Origin: Amanita rubescens
Taxonomy: Eukaryota > Basidiomycota > Agaricomycetes > Agaricales > Amanitaceae
Assembly: GCA_015039365.1 (NCBI GenBank)
Contig: WION01000017.1
Span: 310,001 to 374,000, forward strand
Direction of reading: 5' to 3'
DNA: 64,000 nucleotides
A program made the position numbers and the translations under genes. The notes beneath the pieces were generated by a model, which worked only from the letters and a program-made list of their open reading frames with translations, did not search any database and was not told where the DNA came from. How positions within the stretch are numbered: the stretch's first letter is position 1; each line of letters opens with the position of its first letter. Of this stretch, positions 44,831 to 56,506 are shown piece after piece.

Positions 44831-46064
44831 ACTGACATGATCATCATAATGGACTGACTGTCACCAATATGCTACTAATGACTTAACCATCACCACCATG
44901 TATTACTATCACCAAATTACTGGCAAGCACTCATCTCAGCCCCCCTTCCTCCCCTTGAAACACATATCTCAAATTCCTCACAACCTCTAACCCTCTCACA
45001 TTTATTCATGATCTGACAACTCTTGAACTTGTCATGGGCAATTGGTGGTCATTGGTTGTTGCTGGCAACCAACAGCTAATAGCAGCCCGCTGCCCATGAT
45101 GAGCATGAGATTTGATAGCCCTGGCTACATTCACAGGAGTGACTGACCTCAGCAACTACTCATCATTGCACATTAAAGTCACATTGCACAACTTGTGGTT
45201 GCAACTACTTGCTTCCACTACCAGCAGCCATTCATCATCACCAGTAATCCCAAATTCCTAAAACTGACAAAACCACACTACTGGATGCCTCTGAAATTGT
45301 GTGAGTTGTGGCTTTGCAGGTGGTCACACATGGAATAGTGATACCAAGAGACAAAGTTTTTTTTTGTTTGCATTTACCTATGGTTTGGCTTACTTTGGTG
45401 TCAACTCTTGCATGACCTTGATCACATGATTTTTGCACATTGTGTGAGATTTTTTGCAGACTTTTCAAATTTCTTACACTCACATCTGAAAATGTATTTG
45501 ACAAATAGATCAAGTTTGACCTCATTTGGACTCATAATTCTTGTATGGCCAGGATCACATGATTTTTCTGCATTTTTTAAGTATTTTTTAGAGATTTTAT
45601 CTCAAGTATAACAATGCCAAATAACACCAAATAACCTTGATGGCATGATTTTTTGGTATTTTCAAGTATTTTTTTATTCCATGTGCAAACAGTGCCAAAC
45701 AATGCCAAACAATCAACCACATTTATCAGAAATGAAAGAGTAGTCAATTCCATATATATACATGCATTCTACATAGATTCCATGCAGATTCCACATAGAT
45801 TCCATGCAGATTCCACACAGATTCCATGTAGGATTACATATGTAACATATGTTAACATTTGTTGAAATCATGTGGAATGTGTGTGGAATATGTGTGGAAT
45901 CCACGGATTCCGCGGAATCCGTGCGGAATCCACAGGGAAGGGGGGGGGAGTGTAAAGTACTGCCTAGTTGGCCTTTTAGAACGAAGTGTATCCGTGATGC
46001 GTGACACTGAGTGACAGTTCGACGTTCTGCCTTCACCGTCCAACTCGCAATAAGTGAAAAAAAA

Positions 46065-46536
46065 ATGTCAGCGACGGATACACTGTGAGCCTTTGCGCGC
46101 AGGGCAGAGATAGCGCTTTCACGCTTACTTCTCCACCAGGATCTTTGAATTGCCAGACTTGGAGGATGAAATGAAGGGCCGAGAAGTTGCGTTCGGTTAC
46201 CTCATCGACGACAAATTCGTACACAAGTTCTTCCTGAATCGGGTACGCAGTGAAGGACTGCAAGATGTCACGGTATCTGAAGGTCCCTTCAAGCGATATG
46301 TGAAAGCGTCTCTCGGACGGGATGCTGCATTAGAGGCGGGATGTCCAATATCAACTCTGAATGTCAGCGTACCAAGAGGGAGTGGGGGAAAAGAAGAGGC
46401 GGTTATTGCCGCTTTTTTCATGCGTGGTCCCATATATGTTGACAAGTATCCCCCCACTGTCGATGACCTGGACAGATTCAAGGAGTGTCTGTTCTTAGAT
46501 GTGGATGATAATCCTAAATGGCATATATTGAGATGA
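46065..46536 (+). CDS. Small two-exon family protein, intact member
   Basis: Exons 46065-46084 and 46140-46536 give 138 residues. The 7-codon leader exon (MSATDT...) is split from the main exon by a 55-nt intron, as in all intact members. The main part has KGREVAFGYLIDDKFVHKFF, a basic helix, a small-residue strand (CPISTLNVSVP), a hydrophobic segment (VIAAFFMRGPIYVDKYPPT) and ends FLDVDDNPKWHIL. I do not recognise the family. It looks like a compact alpha/beta domain with no catalytic motif. Members are at 58313-58794, 62433-62922 and 63649-64000, with relics at 55704 and 61345. Confidence 0.65.
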
Positions 46537-46661
46537 GGCCCGCATACTTATCTCTTCGTCGCATGTGTGTTGCTTACGAGTACATTCAGTGTGTTATTTA
46601 CAGCTCTTGATACCCTGGTACTTTTAGGTAACATTACACTGCATATGCACATAGGCAATAC

Positions 46662-47080
46662 GAGTTGAGGAAGCGTCTATATTCATGCATAATCTCCCTC
46701 GTAATTTTGGTAATGGCTCTCTCCGTACGATAGAATTTGGCGAATTTGAGTCGAGACGCAATAGAGTCCCCTCTAATCGCGTAAGTGGCTTTGTTGATAA
46801 CCCTTCGCCATTCACTAATTTAGCTCGCAGAGGGTGGCCGAGGTCAACGTAGACGTTGTTCAAAGTGGTGATCATGACGAGGCTACACCGATACAAACTC
46901 TCCCAAGAGTCATCCGAGGTAGCATGCTCTATGCATACAATAAGTTTCGCAGAGTTACGATGGTCATGGTAAGAAAACTCACGACCGGACCGTAGAGGAT
47001 TTGATTGTACGATCCCTCGTCCTCTTTCTGGAATTCAACCTAGGAATATAACCTGTCAAAATCGAATACGGAAGGACCTG
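46662..47080. repeat. Duplicated segment A with internally inverted core
   Basis: Flanks 46662-46728 and 46924-47080 match 52678-52744 and 52965-53103 in direct orientation, while the core 46729-46923 matches 52745-52964 in inverted orientation. The right flank is a relic of the last exon of a DUF6534-like gene (minus strand). Confidence 0.8.
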
Positions 47081-48480
47081 CTCGGTTTTTGCGTTTTCTC
47101 CTCGCATTTCAATGCTCAGGCATCAAAATCCAAACAAAGACCACGGATACTACCCCTCACCAAAACTAGAAGTGAATCTGCAGCTCCCGGCTGACGCCGT
47201 TGAGGAGCTCGAAGTGTTTTGTGGCTTGGCTTTCCTTTTGCCGGCTCCTGACGCCATCGCGTCGATATTATTATGTTGGGGTTTGGTTTTCGTGTTCAAA
47301 TGTTTCTTTGGCTTGAATATTACTCTGCACTTGTGGAAGTGCAAAAAAAGTGTAACGGTTTTACTTGAATGGAAGCAGAGGATGGTTCCAACCTGATCAC
47401 ACTCCTTGCGCCATGCACTGAATCAACCTCTATTTGAAGACCATACGGGTACATATAATACACATGGCAAAGACCGGGACTACATGACTAGCATGTACTA
47501 GTATATGTAAACAACGTTACAACACCCCTTTTTTAATCCCCACAAGGAACACAGTCGACAAGTCGTATGGTAGTGATGATAAACGCCTGCGTAATTTTAA
47601 CCCTTCCCGAGGGCTGGAAGTGACTGAGGTATCAAACCCCTATGTAGGAAGGCTCAGAACCGAGTCTGAACTGCCAGAGGGAACGTGTGGTTCCAGTCTA
47701 GCTGGAGCTAGAAACCGCCAGGGAAGTCGAAAATAAAATAGGTATAATTTAGTCCATACGCTTGAGCTGTGTTCGGGAACTAAAATAAGATGACGATAGA
47801 CTGAAACAACAGTAGGTGATTCAGCTTTGTCTATGAATCAAATTATATCAGATAATCGAGACAGCAGCGAATGCAAAAGGGTGAACACACTTGTATTCGC
47901 GACAGTTTCTCAGTTACATCAACATTGCTAGCACTGGTAACTTCAGTGCGCACTATAGTAGTGATGTAAGGCCGCGCAGCGAAGCAATTCAATCCAAGCA
48001 CTGACCGATATGCACGTTCTCGGCGTTGTAAAAGGTCCCACTTGTGAAATCCAGATTGCGAGAACGTTGGAACATTTCTGTCAAAGTACACAAATCAGAC
48101 CGAAGAAATTTCAGTATAAAGACAACAATACGCACGAGAACCACCTCGATTGTGATCTTGCTGATCTTGTTGCATATGACTGGGAGGGGGTTTAGCAGGT
48201 GGACGATCGTGATGACAATTTACGTCTGTAGTCACAAGTCGTTCTTCCGCCGTAATCTTGGGAATGCTGTAATTTAGTCAGTTGACTTGAAGGTAGGATA
48301 TGAGCAACCCACAGCAAAATACCCATGTGCTTCAACTAGCCGTTGCTCAAAGCGGTTCAGGCTACCGTCCCTTCCAAGTCGGAGAAAGGAAAGTATTGCC
48401 CTTGATTGGCTTACCTGCACCGCCTCTTGAATATCGGTGAGAAGCCTATTTCACAGATAATCAAATGCTGTGCACGTTGA
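47081..48480. other. Stretch without a supported gene
   Basis: Open frames on both strands at 47112-47396 overlap and neither has a clear domain; the minus-strand one is Lys/Ser-rich. The downstream exons of the minus-strand gene at 48482-49003 may reach into 48.0-48.5 kb. Confidence 0.35.
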
Positions 48481-48481
48481 C

Positions 48482-49003
48482 TTATATTACGACGTACACC
48501 TTGAAGTTGTCGATTCTTCGACGCAAGAGAGGTGCAGTGTTTGATGGATCAGGTTGAAGAGCACCATTCAAGACTTTCACAGCATCAATGCAGCGATGCA
48601 AGAAGGCCCGTTGCGCAAGTGACATTTTCGGGTCCTGCATGGATATCTCGATCAGCAGAATGATGTGGTCGACATCGTATAAAGAACATTCTACCTCCAC
48701 TTTATCAAGTATATCAATCGCTGACTGAAGGACCGGGTTCAAAATAGGTGAACCAGTCCAGGTCGATGCCAGGTTCAGGAGGATACCCCGGGCCTGAGGA
48801 TTGACGCGTGAGGAGCTGTGATCGGATTCGGGATTATCTTGAGAGTTTGAGAACATGAGATGAGAAGTGAAGGGTGAAAAGGGATGCCAGAGGGTTGATA
48901 TAGTCTCGGCCATGTGCCTCGCCGCATGGTGAACACATTGTACGCACAGCCTCCAATCCGCCATTAGGTAATCCACCAGCCCTCCTGGACCTTCTCCTGC
49001 CAT
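48482..49003 (-). CDS. Hypothetical protein, 3' exons not resolved
   Basis: An open frame of 173 residues from ATG 49003. It starts with a short helix containing CVQCVHHAARHMAE, then a Ser-rich linker and helical segments (LQSAIDILDKVEVECSLYDVDHIILLIEISMQ, given here only by position about 95-130) and a charged end. Codon use and hydrophobic spacing look genuine. A GT donor at about 48489 could lead to a further exon near 48.4 kb with DIQEAV. No known domain recognised. Confidence 0.45.
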   Translation of the reverse strand: MAGEGPGGLVDYLMADWRLCVQCVHHAARHMAETISTLWHPFSPFTSHLMFSNSQDNPESDHSSSRVNPQARGILLNLASTWTGSPILNPVLQSAIDILDKVEVECSLYDVDHIILLIEISMQDPKMSLAQRAFLHRCIDAVKVLNGALQPDPSNTAPLLRRRIDNFKVYVVI

Positions 49004-49437
49004 CCGAACTTGGAGGGCTGGTGCTCATTTCTCAGAGAGCGCTGTCACGATAGAATGCCGCATGGATGCATGTTGTTATTCTAATTTTATCCTCGGTCTC
49101 AAAATAGTACTCGATTCTCACGACAAATTGTGTCTGGAGAGATAGGTATCAGTTCTACCTTCTGAATCCTGCAATTCCTTAACAACGAAAAAGCGATTTG
49201 CAACCAGGATACAGCTCTGACATCGGAATGACAGACATGCTTTCCGCAAGTGCAGTGCCGTCGACGTTCACATGGTCAGGCAAGGTGAGCTCCAAGTTCA
49301 TACGTCCTTTTTCCAGTCATTTGACGTTCGTTCAGCCCTCCCGGGCCACCAACCATCTACTTTACTGCTCTCTTGCTGCGTCACCGTGCTGAAATGGAAC
49401 TCATTACACTTCTCGAATTTGGCATAATAGTGAGTGC

Positions 49438-49893
49438 TTGCGATCCTCATGTCCACCCCAGCCACTTAATCGGACGCTAGTGAACATCGACGACCCTACA
49501 CCACCTGATAAGCTCCCTTGCACGGTGCAGACCTTTGTACGGCCGCTACATCAGTTTCCGCCCAACTTTGAAGCCCGAGCGAAGGCAGATGGAAAGGGTA
49601 CGATATCTCCTGCGAAGAACGAGCGTATGCTGCTAAACACGTTGCTAAGTGCGGTCATCCCTTCCTCTACGATACATAATCTCAACAAGTTTAAAGTATC
49701 TATCTTCAAAGCGGATCCCGACGTTATCATCGGGCACGAATTTTGTGATTTGGCAAGCGATAGCGCAAAGATAAGATTCTTTATAGATAAGACCGGGACC
49801 TACGCTACGTTATGGTCTCGGAATATCAAACATCATGCAGTTCCAAGACCCCCTAACACCATTACAAATATGGCAATCACGATGGGAATCTAG
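49438..49893 (+). pseudogene. Fragment of DNA polymerase alpha catalytic subunit gene
   Basis: The translation has DDPTPPDKLPCTVQTFVRP, FPPNFEARAKADGKGTI, NERMLLNTLL and, after a 49-nt intron-like gap, SIFKADPDVIIGHEF. These match the exonuclease-like region of POL1 (family B polymerase; the DPDVIxGH block is typical). The match stops soon after and no polymerase motifs follow, so this is an isolated gene fragment. The intron position is kept, so it arose by DNA duplication. Confidence 0.7.
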
Positions 49894-50635
49894 ACCATGT
49901 CCTTGTCGGCTTCCGTAGCCGTGGGCGGAACAGGCGGGATGGGCGGGGGATGCGGGATACTGAAAGCGGCGGCGGCGACATCCGGGAACTCGGAGGTGGC
50001 GCAGCGGCCTGCGGCCGTCGACAAATATAGATGGGAAAATGAACGTTGAACGCGTTTCGGCACCGGTACTCCGACTCGCCGAGCGCATTCTACCATAGCG
50101 ACCACCGCCACTGGCAAGTCCGTCGTACACGCAAGACGCGCTCAGGCTGTCGCCTGCTCGAACGTCAGTTTTATTACGCCTGCTCTAATAGGTCAAACGA
50201 GACATTTTCACCTCTTAGTCTGGAGCTCCTTCATTCCGGTCGGGCCATGAGTGGAACCGATAATGCTTCAGCTTATATTTGCTCTCGTGATTACCTCCAG
50301 TTATATATGCTATCTACACGAAGTGCGGTTCACAGAGTCGAGTCCCTCGTGGGAACCGTTTCAATGTCACCTACTGGCTATGATCCAGCGAGCGCCAATC
50401 AACGCTCTCTAACCCCCAAACGCATGGCCATTCACACTTCAACCCTAAATAACAGAAAACGAAATCTCCTCCGAGGCAATGAACCTTACACATCTATTAT
50501 TGCAATCAGCTTCCCTGGAACATGCTTCATTGTCCGCACACACCTTTTACACGCCTCTGCAAGGCAATCAATCCCCCCCCTCTCACTTCTTGACTTTGAG
50601 CCGTCGAGTACACTCCAGTGACTTACTAGGATAAG
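49894..50635. other. Stretch without a supported gene
   Basis: A frame at 50046-50621 is open but has random-looking composition and no motif. Contains the upstream region of the DUF6534-like gene. Confidence 0.35.
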
Positions 50636-52568
50636 ATGCCAGCGATGCTGCGTCTCGGCGATTCTCTTTCATCCGACTCGGCCAATGCGCCGAATCTGGC
50701 ACCTACGATGGGAGCGACGTATCTCGGAGCTATGGGAGCGGCAATGTACGTATTTTCGATGCATCTGCTATGCCCCATTGCAGGTGCCGTCCCTTGAATA
50801 CTGATTCTGACTTTTTTATGCAGACTTTACGGGTGTACCAATGTTCAGACGTATCTATATCTCAACAATTATCCGGACGATCCACTGTTCCAGAAACACG
50901 CTGTGAGTGAACCTGCCAATGGCTCGAGCAAGTAAGGCATGCTCATTCGTTTCGTCGCGCGTCAAGGTCGCAGTTCTTTGGTGAGTTGTCCAGCCCGTCT
51001 TAACACGCGCTTTGTCATCGAATGAGTACCGGATAACGACAATGATTCGAATTTCGTAGGTTATTAGATACGTTGCATATGGCTTTGACGATCACTGAAG
51101 TATGGCACTATCTAATCGATTCGGTCGGGAACTATGCAAGTCTCCTCGATATAACTTGGTGCGTTTCGGTTCGTACCCCTTGACTTGTTGTCGTGATACG
51201 TTCTTTCAGGTCTTACAAGGTGAACCTATTAGCCGTCCTAACATCTTCGTCTCATGCGTTGCTAGTTGCAAATTCTAGTCAGCGTAAGTACGCCTTATCA
51301 CCTGATCCAGTGGCGAAGTGTGTTAATTGGTATTGACAGATCCTTCTCATCGCTGCTATACAATTGTACGTCTTTTCGACTGCCCTTTTGGTTTTTCGAT
51401 ATTTGACGGGTTAACGTACTGCTAGTGCGTACGCGGTGCGATTATGGAAACGTGGGTGTCCTTCCCTTGGTCTACTATTTGTTGGTTTGTGGCTAAATTT
51501 TGTTGGTTTGCAGTCGGCTCGAGCTACACCAGAATTTGGGCGTGGAGCTTGGTGCGTGATACCGAGAGTGACTTGCCAATCTTTCCGACGGAATTTACGA
51601 TAGACCCTCATTCTTATAATTGGATATTGTGCGTGTCGTTTTTCCGTCTTTCTTCCGGCCATTCTGATCCTGTTATCCGTTAGCCGCTGTTATTAGTGCG
51701 TTCAACGACTACATATCTTTGTATATGCTTTACCGTTTCCTTTCAATTAGCCTTCCTCGTCAAGATGTGAGTAGAACATTTGGAGCGCCTTCCGTGACGT
51801 GACTCCTCCACAGGTATAGCGTTTCCACGTTTTTGCAACTCGGTCAGCTCCGTGTATGTTACTTGTCTTCATCCCCTGCTACGGATGCCTCTGATCTCGC
51901 CGCTTGCAATAGTGGGAGATTTTAGTTTCTTTCGCAATGTCAACCCTCAACGATTTTGTTCTTTCCGCCGGAATTTGCCATTTACTTTCTCTTTGGCAGA
52001 CAACGTTTGCGCAGTAAGTTTATAACTTGTACATACCCTTTGGCAGTCCGCTAAGGTTCGATGACTTCAATGCAGGACGAAATCGAGGATATGGGTCATC
52101 ATGTGTTATGCTGTCATCTCTGGAATGATAACAAGGTACGTAAAGGCATATCACACGTGCATCATATCCTGACGCCAGTTTGTAGCATTTGTTCATTAAC
52201 GTCTTTGATTACAGTAAGTATACGATAACTAGCTTTGCTCTAATTGAAATTGAGGTGGCGAAAGTGCGCCGTCATGCCGCACAATCTTATATTCCAGAGC
52301 ATCGGGTTATTGCTCCCAAAACGCGAGGTTTCTCCCCTTTATTTCAAGGCATGTTACTAATACCTTTTTTTTAGTCTATTTCAATAGTTATCTGGCAATG
52401 TTAGTGTTCGATGGCATTCCATACCGAGTTTCTCTTTGATTTCTTTTTAGGTTGAACGCCAGAAGGGGAGGAAGAAATTATGCCACAACTGTCCCTTTGG
52501 CGGTAACACGTACAATACAACAAAGAGAGGTTCAAGTGATGACATGCCTTAAAACGTATACCAGCTAG
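50636..52568 (+). CDS. DUF6534-like multi-pass membrane protein
   Basis: A gene with many small exons. It begins at 50636 (MPAML...), exon 1 ends at 50745 with PTMGATYLGAMGAA, then LYGCTNVQTYLYLNNYPDDPLFQKHA, VAVLW, LLDTLHMALTITEVWHYLIDSVGNYA, WSYK, an 18-nt exon LQILVS, ILLIAAIQFAYAVRLWK, and, after less certain exons, a last part VYFNSYLAM joined across an intron to LNARRGGRNYATT and the stop at 52566-52568. This order (LLDTLH..LT...WHYL, WS.KLQ, FAYAVRLW, NSYLAMLNAR) is that of the mushroom DUF6534 membrane proteins, which have about seven predicted helices. Function is unknown. The exons between 51.45 and 52.37 kb are only partly resolved. Confidence 0.7.
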
Positions 52569-52677
52569 GATCTTTGTCTGTGAACAAACGCTTTTTGATG
52601 CCCTGACAGCTGCGCTAATAAGTGGAGGTTCGTAGGGCAAAGGAAGTGAAGAGTTGTCGAAAATAGATAGTTGAAGA

Positions 52678-53103
52678 AGCGTAGGGAAGCGTCTATATTC
52701 ATGCATAATCTCCCTCGTAATTTTGGTAATGGCTCTCTCCGTACGCTACCTCGGATGACTCTTGGAAGGGTTTGTATCGGTATAGCCTTCCTCGTCATGA
52801 TCACCATCTTGAACAACGTCTATGTTGACCTCGGCCACCCTCTGCGAGCTAAATCAGTGAATGGCGAAGGGTTATCAACAAATTCACTTACTCGATTAGA
52901 GGAGGCTCTATTGCGGGGATCGGGGATCGTTAAGTGTCTCGACTCAAATTCGCCGAATTCTATCATGCTCTATGCATCGGTACAATAAGTTTCGCGGAGT
53001 TACGATGGACATGGTAAGAAAACTCACGACCGGACCGTTAGAGGATTTGATACGATCCATCGTGCTCTTTCTGGAATTCAACCTAGGAATATAATCTGTC
53101 AAA
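52678..53103. repeat. Duplicated segment B (partner A at 46662-47080)
   Basis: Same flanks as A, opposite orientation of the core 52745-52964. In B the arrangement keeps the end of the minus-strand DUF6534-like gene open to its stop. Confidence 0.8.
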
Positions 53104-54828
53104 ATCGAACACGTGCAACGTAATCACCACTAACATCGCGAGATAACTGTTGACATAAAGTGATTGACAAAAAACATTAACTTCTCTCTGAATGCGAGAA
53201 AGATCACGTTTTGGAACAAAAAATTCAAAAGGCCTGAAATACCAGATTATTTGGCATGACAGCCAACTTGGGAATGTCATGTTCACTTCGGTCAAACAAA
53301 GCTAGCTTCACGGACTTACAGTAACCACAAAGATAAGCGAGCAAATACTAGAAACCATCACGTCGATGAAAAAGATCTCTGATGCGCTATCACAAACCTC
53401 GTCAACGCTCCTGAGATGACGGCATACGTCATTATTGTCCAGACTATAGACTTCGTCCTACAAGTTGGAGAAGATCAAGAGGTTACGTTGAGTTATGTAT
53501 GGACTGCAAACTTACTCTTTGAAAGGTGTCCGCCCGAGAGACAAGAAAACACAAAGAGTGATGGCGAGGATAAAATCTTCGAAACTGCAGAAGGAAAAAC
53601 CAAGGATCGTCAACCACTATGGACAGCACCGACATCAGATATCCACGGTACATTGCGGGAACAGGGAACCTACGCGGATCCGGGTCAGTTGCAAAAATGT
53701 GGTGGTGCGATATCTGTTAAGGGAATTCAAATCTGCGCAAAGCCATCATCTATGCTACTCACAATTCGACGAAGAAGACTAATTCAAGAAGTTGAATGAG
53801 AATATAGAAACAAGATCATCGTTGAACCTACAGAATCCCCCGGCTGAGCAGATCAAAGATCAGCATGGCTGCAAGCATGTAGAGAATTGTATATACATAC
53901 CATATCCGGTCAACAGGACGAGGACCTACAGGCTCATTGGGGAAAGTAATTGAGACTCTTTGGACACACGTACCAGAATCCATGACCAAATTCGTTGGTA
54001 ACGGTTCATGCTGACTTGAGACGATAAGCTCTATCCGCAGGACCAGCTCATACAAGTAGTCAGACACTTACGTATCCATATTCGCCGTGTGTACAAACTT
54101 CGAAGCGTCAAATTTCAAGCAAGTGAAAGACATGCGAAAGACATGCCTTTGTACAACAAGAATGATGACAGCCTGAGCGTACCAATAGGATTTAACGTTG
54201 GGCTTAAAACCACATTAAGAAACGCACGCTGATCAGAATTTGCAACTAATATCAGGCGTCAGGACAACTACATCATGCTTAACGCATCAGATAGCCCACC
54301 GAAAATGACCTAAGAATGCATTATGATTGAGTTTCGACGAGGGCCTGTTAAAACATAGCGCACCAATGCAACTCGAGGAGGGCAGGATAATCTCCAAAGG
54401 AATCGATAAGATAATGCCATAATTCGATAATGGTGCAGATCGCGTGCAACGAGTCCAAAAGCCTATCGCCATTCTTGCCTTAGTATTCGGAAAAATGCCG
54501 GGTGCTGTGGAATACATACCAAAGGAGGGCGACCTTGACGTCCGAAGAGCGGAAATTCTAAGTGCCAATCCCAATCCAGCCATGCACGCTCACTCACTGC
54601 ACATTTCTGGAACGTCTGATCATGAGGGAAGTTCCTGTAGTACAGTAGAGTCTGCACGTTTGTGGATCCATAGAGTCTATGAAACGACTCGGAGTTAGCA
54701 AATGATTTCGGCAAGTGAACGGTGATAAAAACGTACATTCCAGTTAATATTGCACCCACACATAGCCCACCCATGGTTGGCGCTATGTTCGTTACCTGTA
54801 CTACGGAAGAATTTTCTATCGCTGGCAT
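52944..54828 (-). CDS. DUF6534-like membrane protein, convergent paralogue
   Basis: Starts at ATG 54828 (MPAIENSS...) with PTMGGLCVGAILTGM, then LYGSTNVQTLLYYRNFPHDQ, VALLW, LLDSLHAICTIIELWHYLIDSFG, and near the end LYVNSYLAM joined to LNSRKS across an intron. The last exon closes at TGA 52946-52944. The motifs and intron positions mirror the plus-strand gene at 50636-52568; the two are convergent and about 375 bases apart. Middle exons (53.3-54.3 kb) are not resolved, and some frames there may be damaged. Confidence 0.55.
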
Positions 54829-55703
54829 GTTGGAACGGCCAAAGTCGAAATGTAGGAATGGCACAAAGGCGAAGAAAACCGGGCACTCTAATACCGGGCT
54901 ATAAAGCAGTGCAATCATCGGTTCCCTGTCCATGCCGAGCTCATATAACAACCTTCCTATCAATCTAACCATTTGTGACTCGCCTAAACGATTTACTTGA
55001 TTCGGCGGAAACCTCCTTAATGGCCCACTGTAGCCTTCCAGTCTAACAAGACCCACTTGCCGCTGACGACCTCCAGAGGGATTGGCAAGAAATGCCCAAG
55101 TCTTCAGCTGGTATCTCGGCGGCCGATGGCACCAACGCGTGTTACCGTTCTCACCGTCATCTAACTCTGAGGTTAAGTTTACAAGTTCCAAAATAGAACT
55201 TGAACGTTACCCCGATACGAGACCGATCGATCGTGGATGGACTCATCAGATAACTTATCCCACCTCAAGCGTTCACATATCCGTGATCGCAGTGGACCGC
55301 AGGTCAAGAAGAACGGTCTGCTGAGTGTGCAAGACAGGACGGCAAGTCACGGAGCGGTCACGCCGTTGTTTGTTTGGTCAGCGTAGAAGCACCCGAGTCG
55401 GCTGCCTTTCCCGATCTTGCATATGGCCAATCACGCACGTCGCCGAGAAGAACACAAATTTGCTACGCTTTTTTCTCCCAAACTATAACGGTTAGGGGTA
55501 CTTGTGCCAATCTCAGCACTGTGACGTTATTCATGTGGGACTCGGAAGTTTGAACCACCCGCTCTATCGCGCGTTAAGTATAACCCTGTGCCATGTCTTC
55601 TCACACTCACGTTGCCCCTCAGACCCAATACACCTTCTGAGAGTTCCATCACCGTATATTGTGAGCCTTACAGTTTATCGTTCACCAAGGAACTACAAGA
55701 GAC

Positions 55704-56117
55704 ATGTCAGCCACATATTCTCCGTAAGTTCAACTCCAGTCAGAAGGTGCATTCACGCTCACGTCCGCCCAGCTCATCTTCCACTAAGGTTCACGTGGCC
55801 GAGGTGCCAGTCGAGATGAAGGACCGAAAATCTGTATTCGGGTTACATCGATAGGAACTGGTACTCGAAGAAACAAGATTTCAGCGAATTTGACCAGTAT
55901 TTCGACGCGCGGGGTGCCGGAAGGACCCATCTGGAGAGATAGTCTTTGCTTATTTTGCCTCTTACAAGCCCCCGTATATTTTAACCACCACCCAGGTCAA
56001 CTTCAAAAGTTCAAGGATTATCTGTTGTTGGATAACGATCCAACGTGGCATTCGTTGTTGATACAAGGTACGTGCAGATTTTTTCACGTCTCTCCATTGC
56101 ATATCGCTCCAGTGTAA
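55704..56117 (+). pseudogene. Decayed member of the small two-exon family
   Basis: Keeps the leader exon (MSATYS, donor GTAAGT) and parts of the main exon: VPVEMKDRKSVFG, then, after a one-base insertion that creates a stop, IDRNWYSKKQDF, and later PVYFNHHPGQLQKFKDYLLLDNDPTWHSL. The middle is deleted. The ending matches FKAQLFLDADDDPTWH of intact members. Confidence 0.65.
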
Positions 56118-56506
56118 TGTTACCCAAGCATTTTTTGTACAATAAATGATTCAGCCGCTTCTCGTGATGAGGGCAAGATTTTTGGAAGCTTTGTGCCTGT
56201 GTGATTGACCTGTAGCTGATCCGTTCTTGCCTACAGCGCATTTCGCTAGCACCGCTCCATCCCGCCATTCGGCAATACGACTCGGCCCCGTCGAAATACA
56301 CCCACAGTACTGTAATAGTCGTATGCGTCATCACATATAGCAACCCCATTAGGTTCTCAACGCGGTATTATCGCGCGTGCTTGGAGTGTACTTGGCCGTC
56401 AAGATTAACGTGATCAATGTCATTAATAGAAGTGGGGCCCCGACTCCAAACTGATGCTCGAAATAAAATACATCCGAGACCTCGATTCAACGCACAACCA
56501 GACACT

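Larger units (their letters stand above)
43868..45961. mobile_element. Terminal-inverted-repeat element, non-coding, 2.1 kb
   Basis: The ends are inverted: left AGGACTTTACACTCCCC, right (reverse complement) AGTACTTTACACTCCCC. They are flanked by the 10-bp direct repeat GCCTAGTTGG at 43858-43867 and 45962-45971, a target duplication size seen in Mutator-like elements. Each end continues inward into arrays of ATTCCGC/GGAATCC motifs. The interior is AT-rich, has no transposase, and contains a diverged solo LTR. I read it as a non-autonomous DNA element with a nested retrotransposon relic. Confidence 0.7.

Noticed and set aside
47112..47396. Small gene with a hydrophobic segment
   Set aside because: Overlaps an equally open minus-strand frame; neither has a recognisable domain or splice extension.
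50046..50621. 191-residue plus-strand frame
   Set aside because: Random-like composition, no motif, overlapping open frames on the other strand.
54463..55191. 242-residue minus-strand frame as one exon
   Set aside because: It reads through the first intron of the DUF6534-like gene and upstream non-coding DNA; conserved motifs only line up after splicing from ATG 54828.
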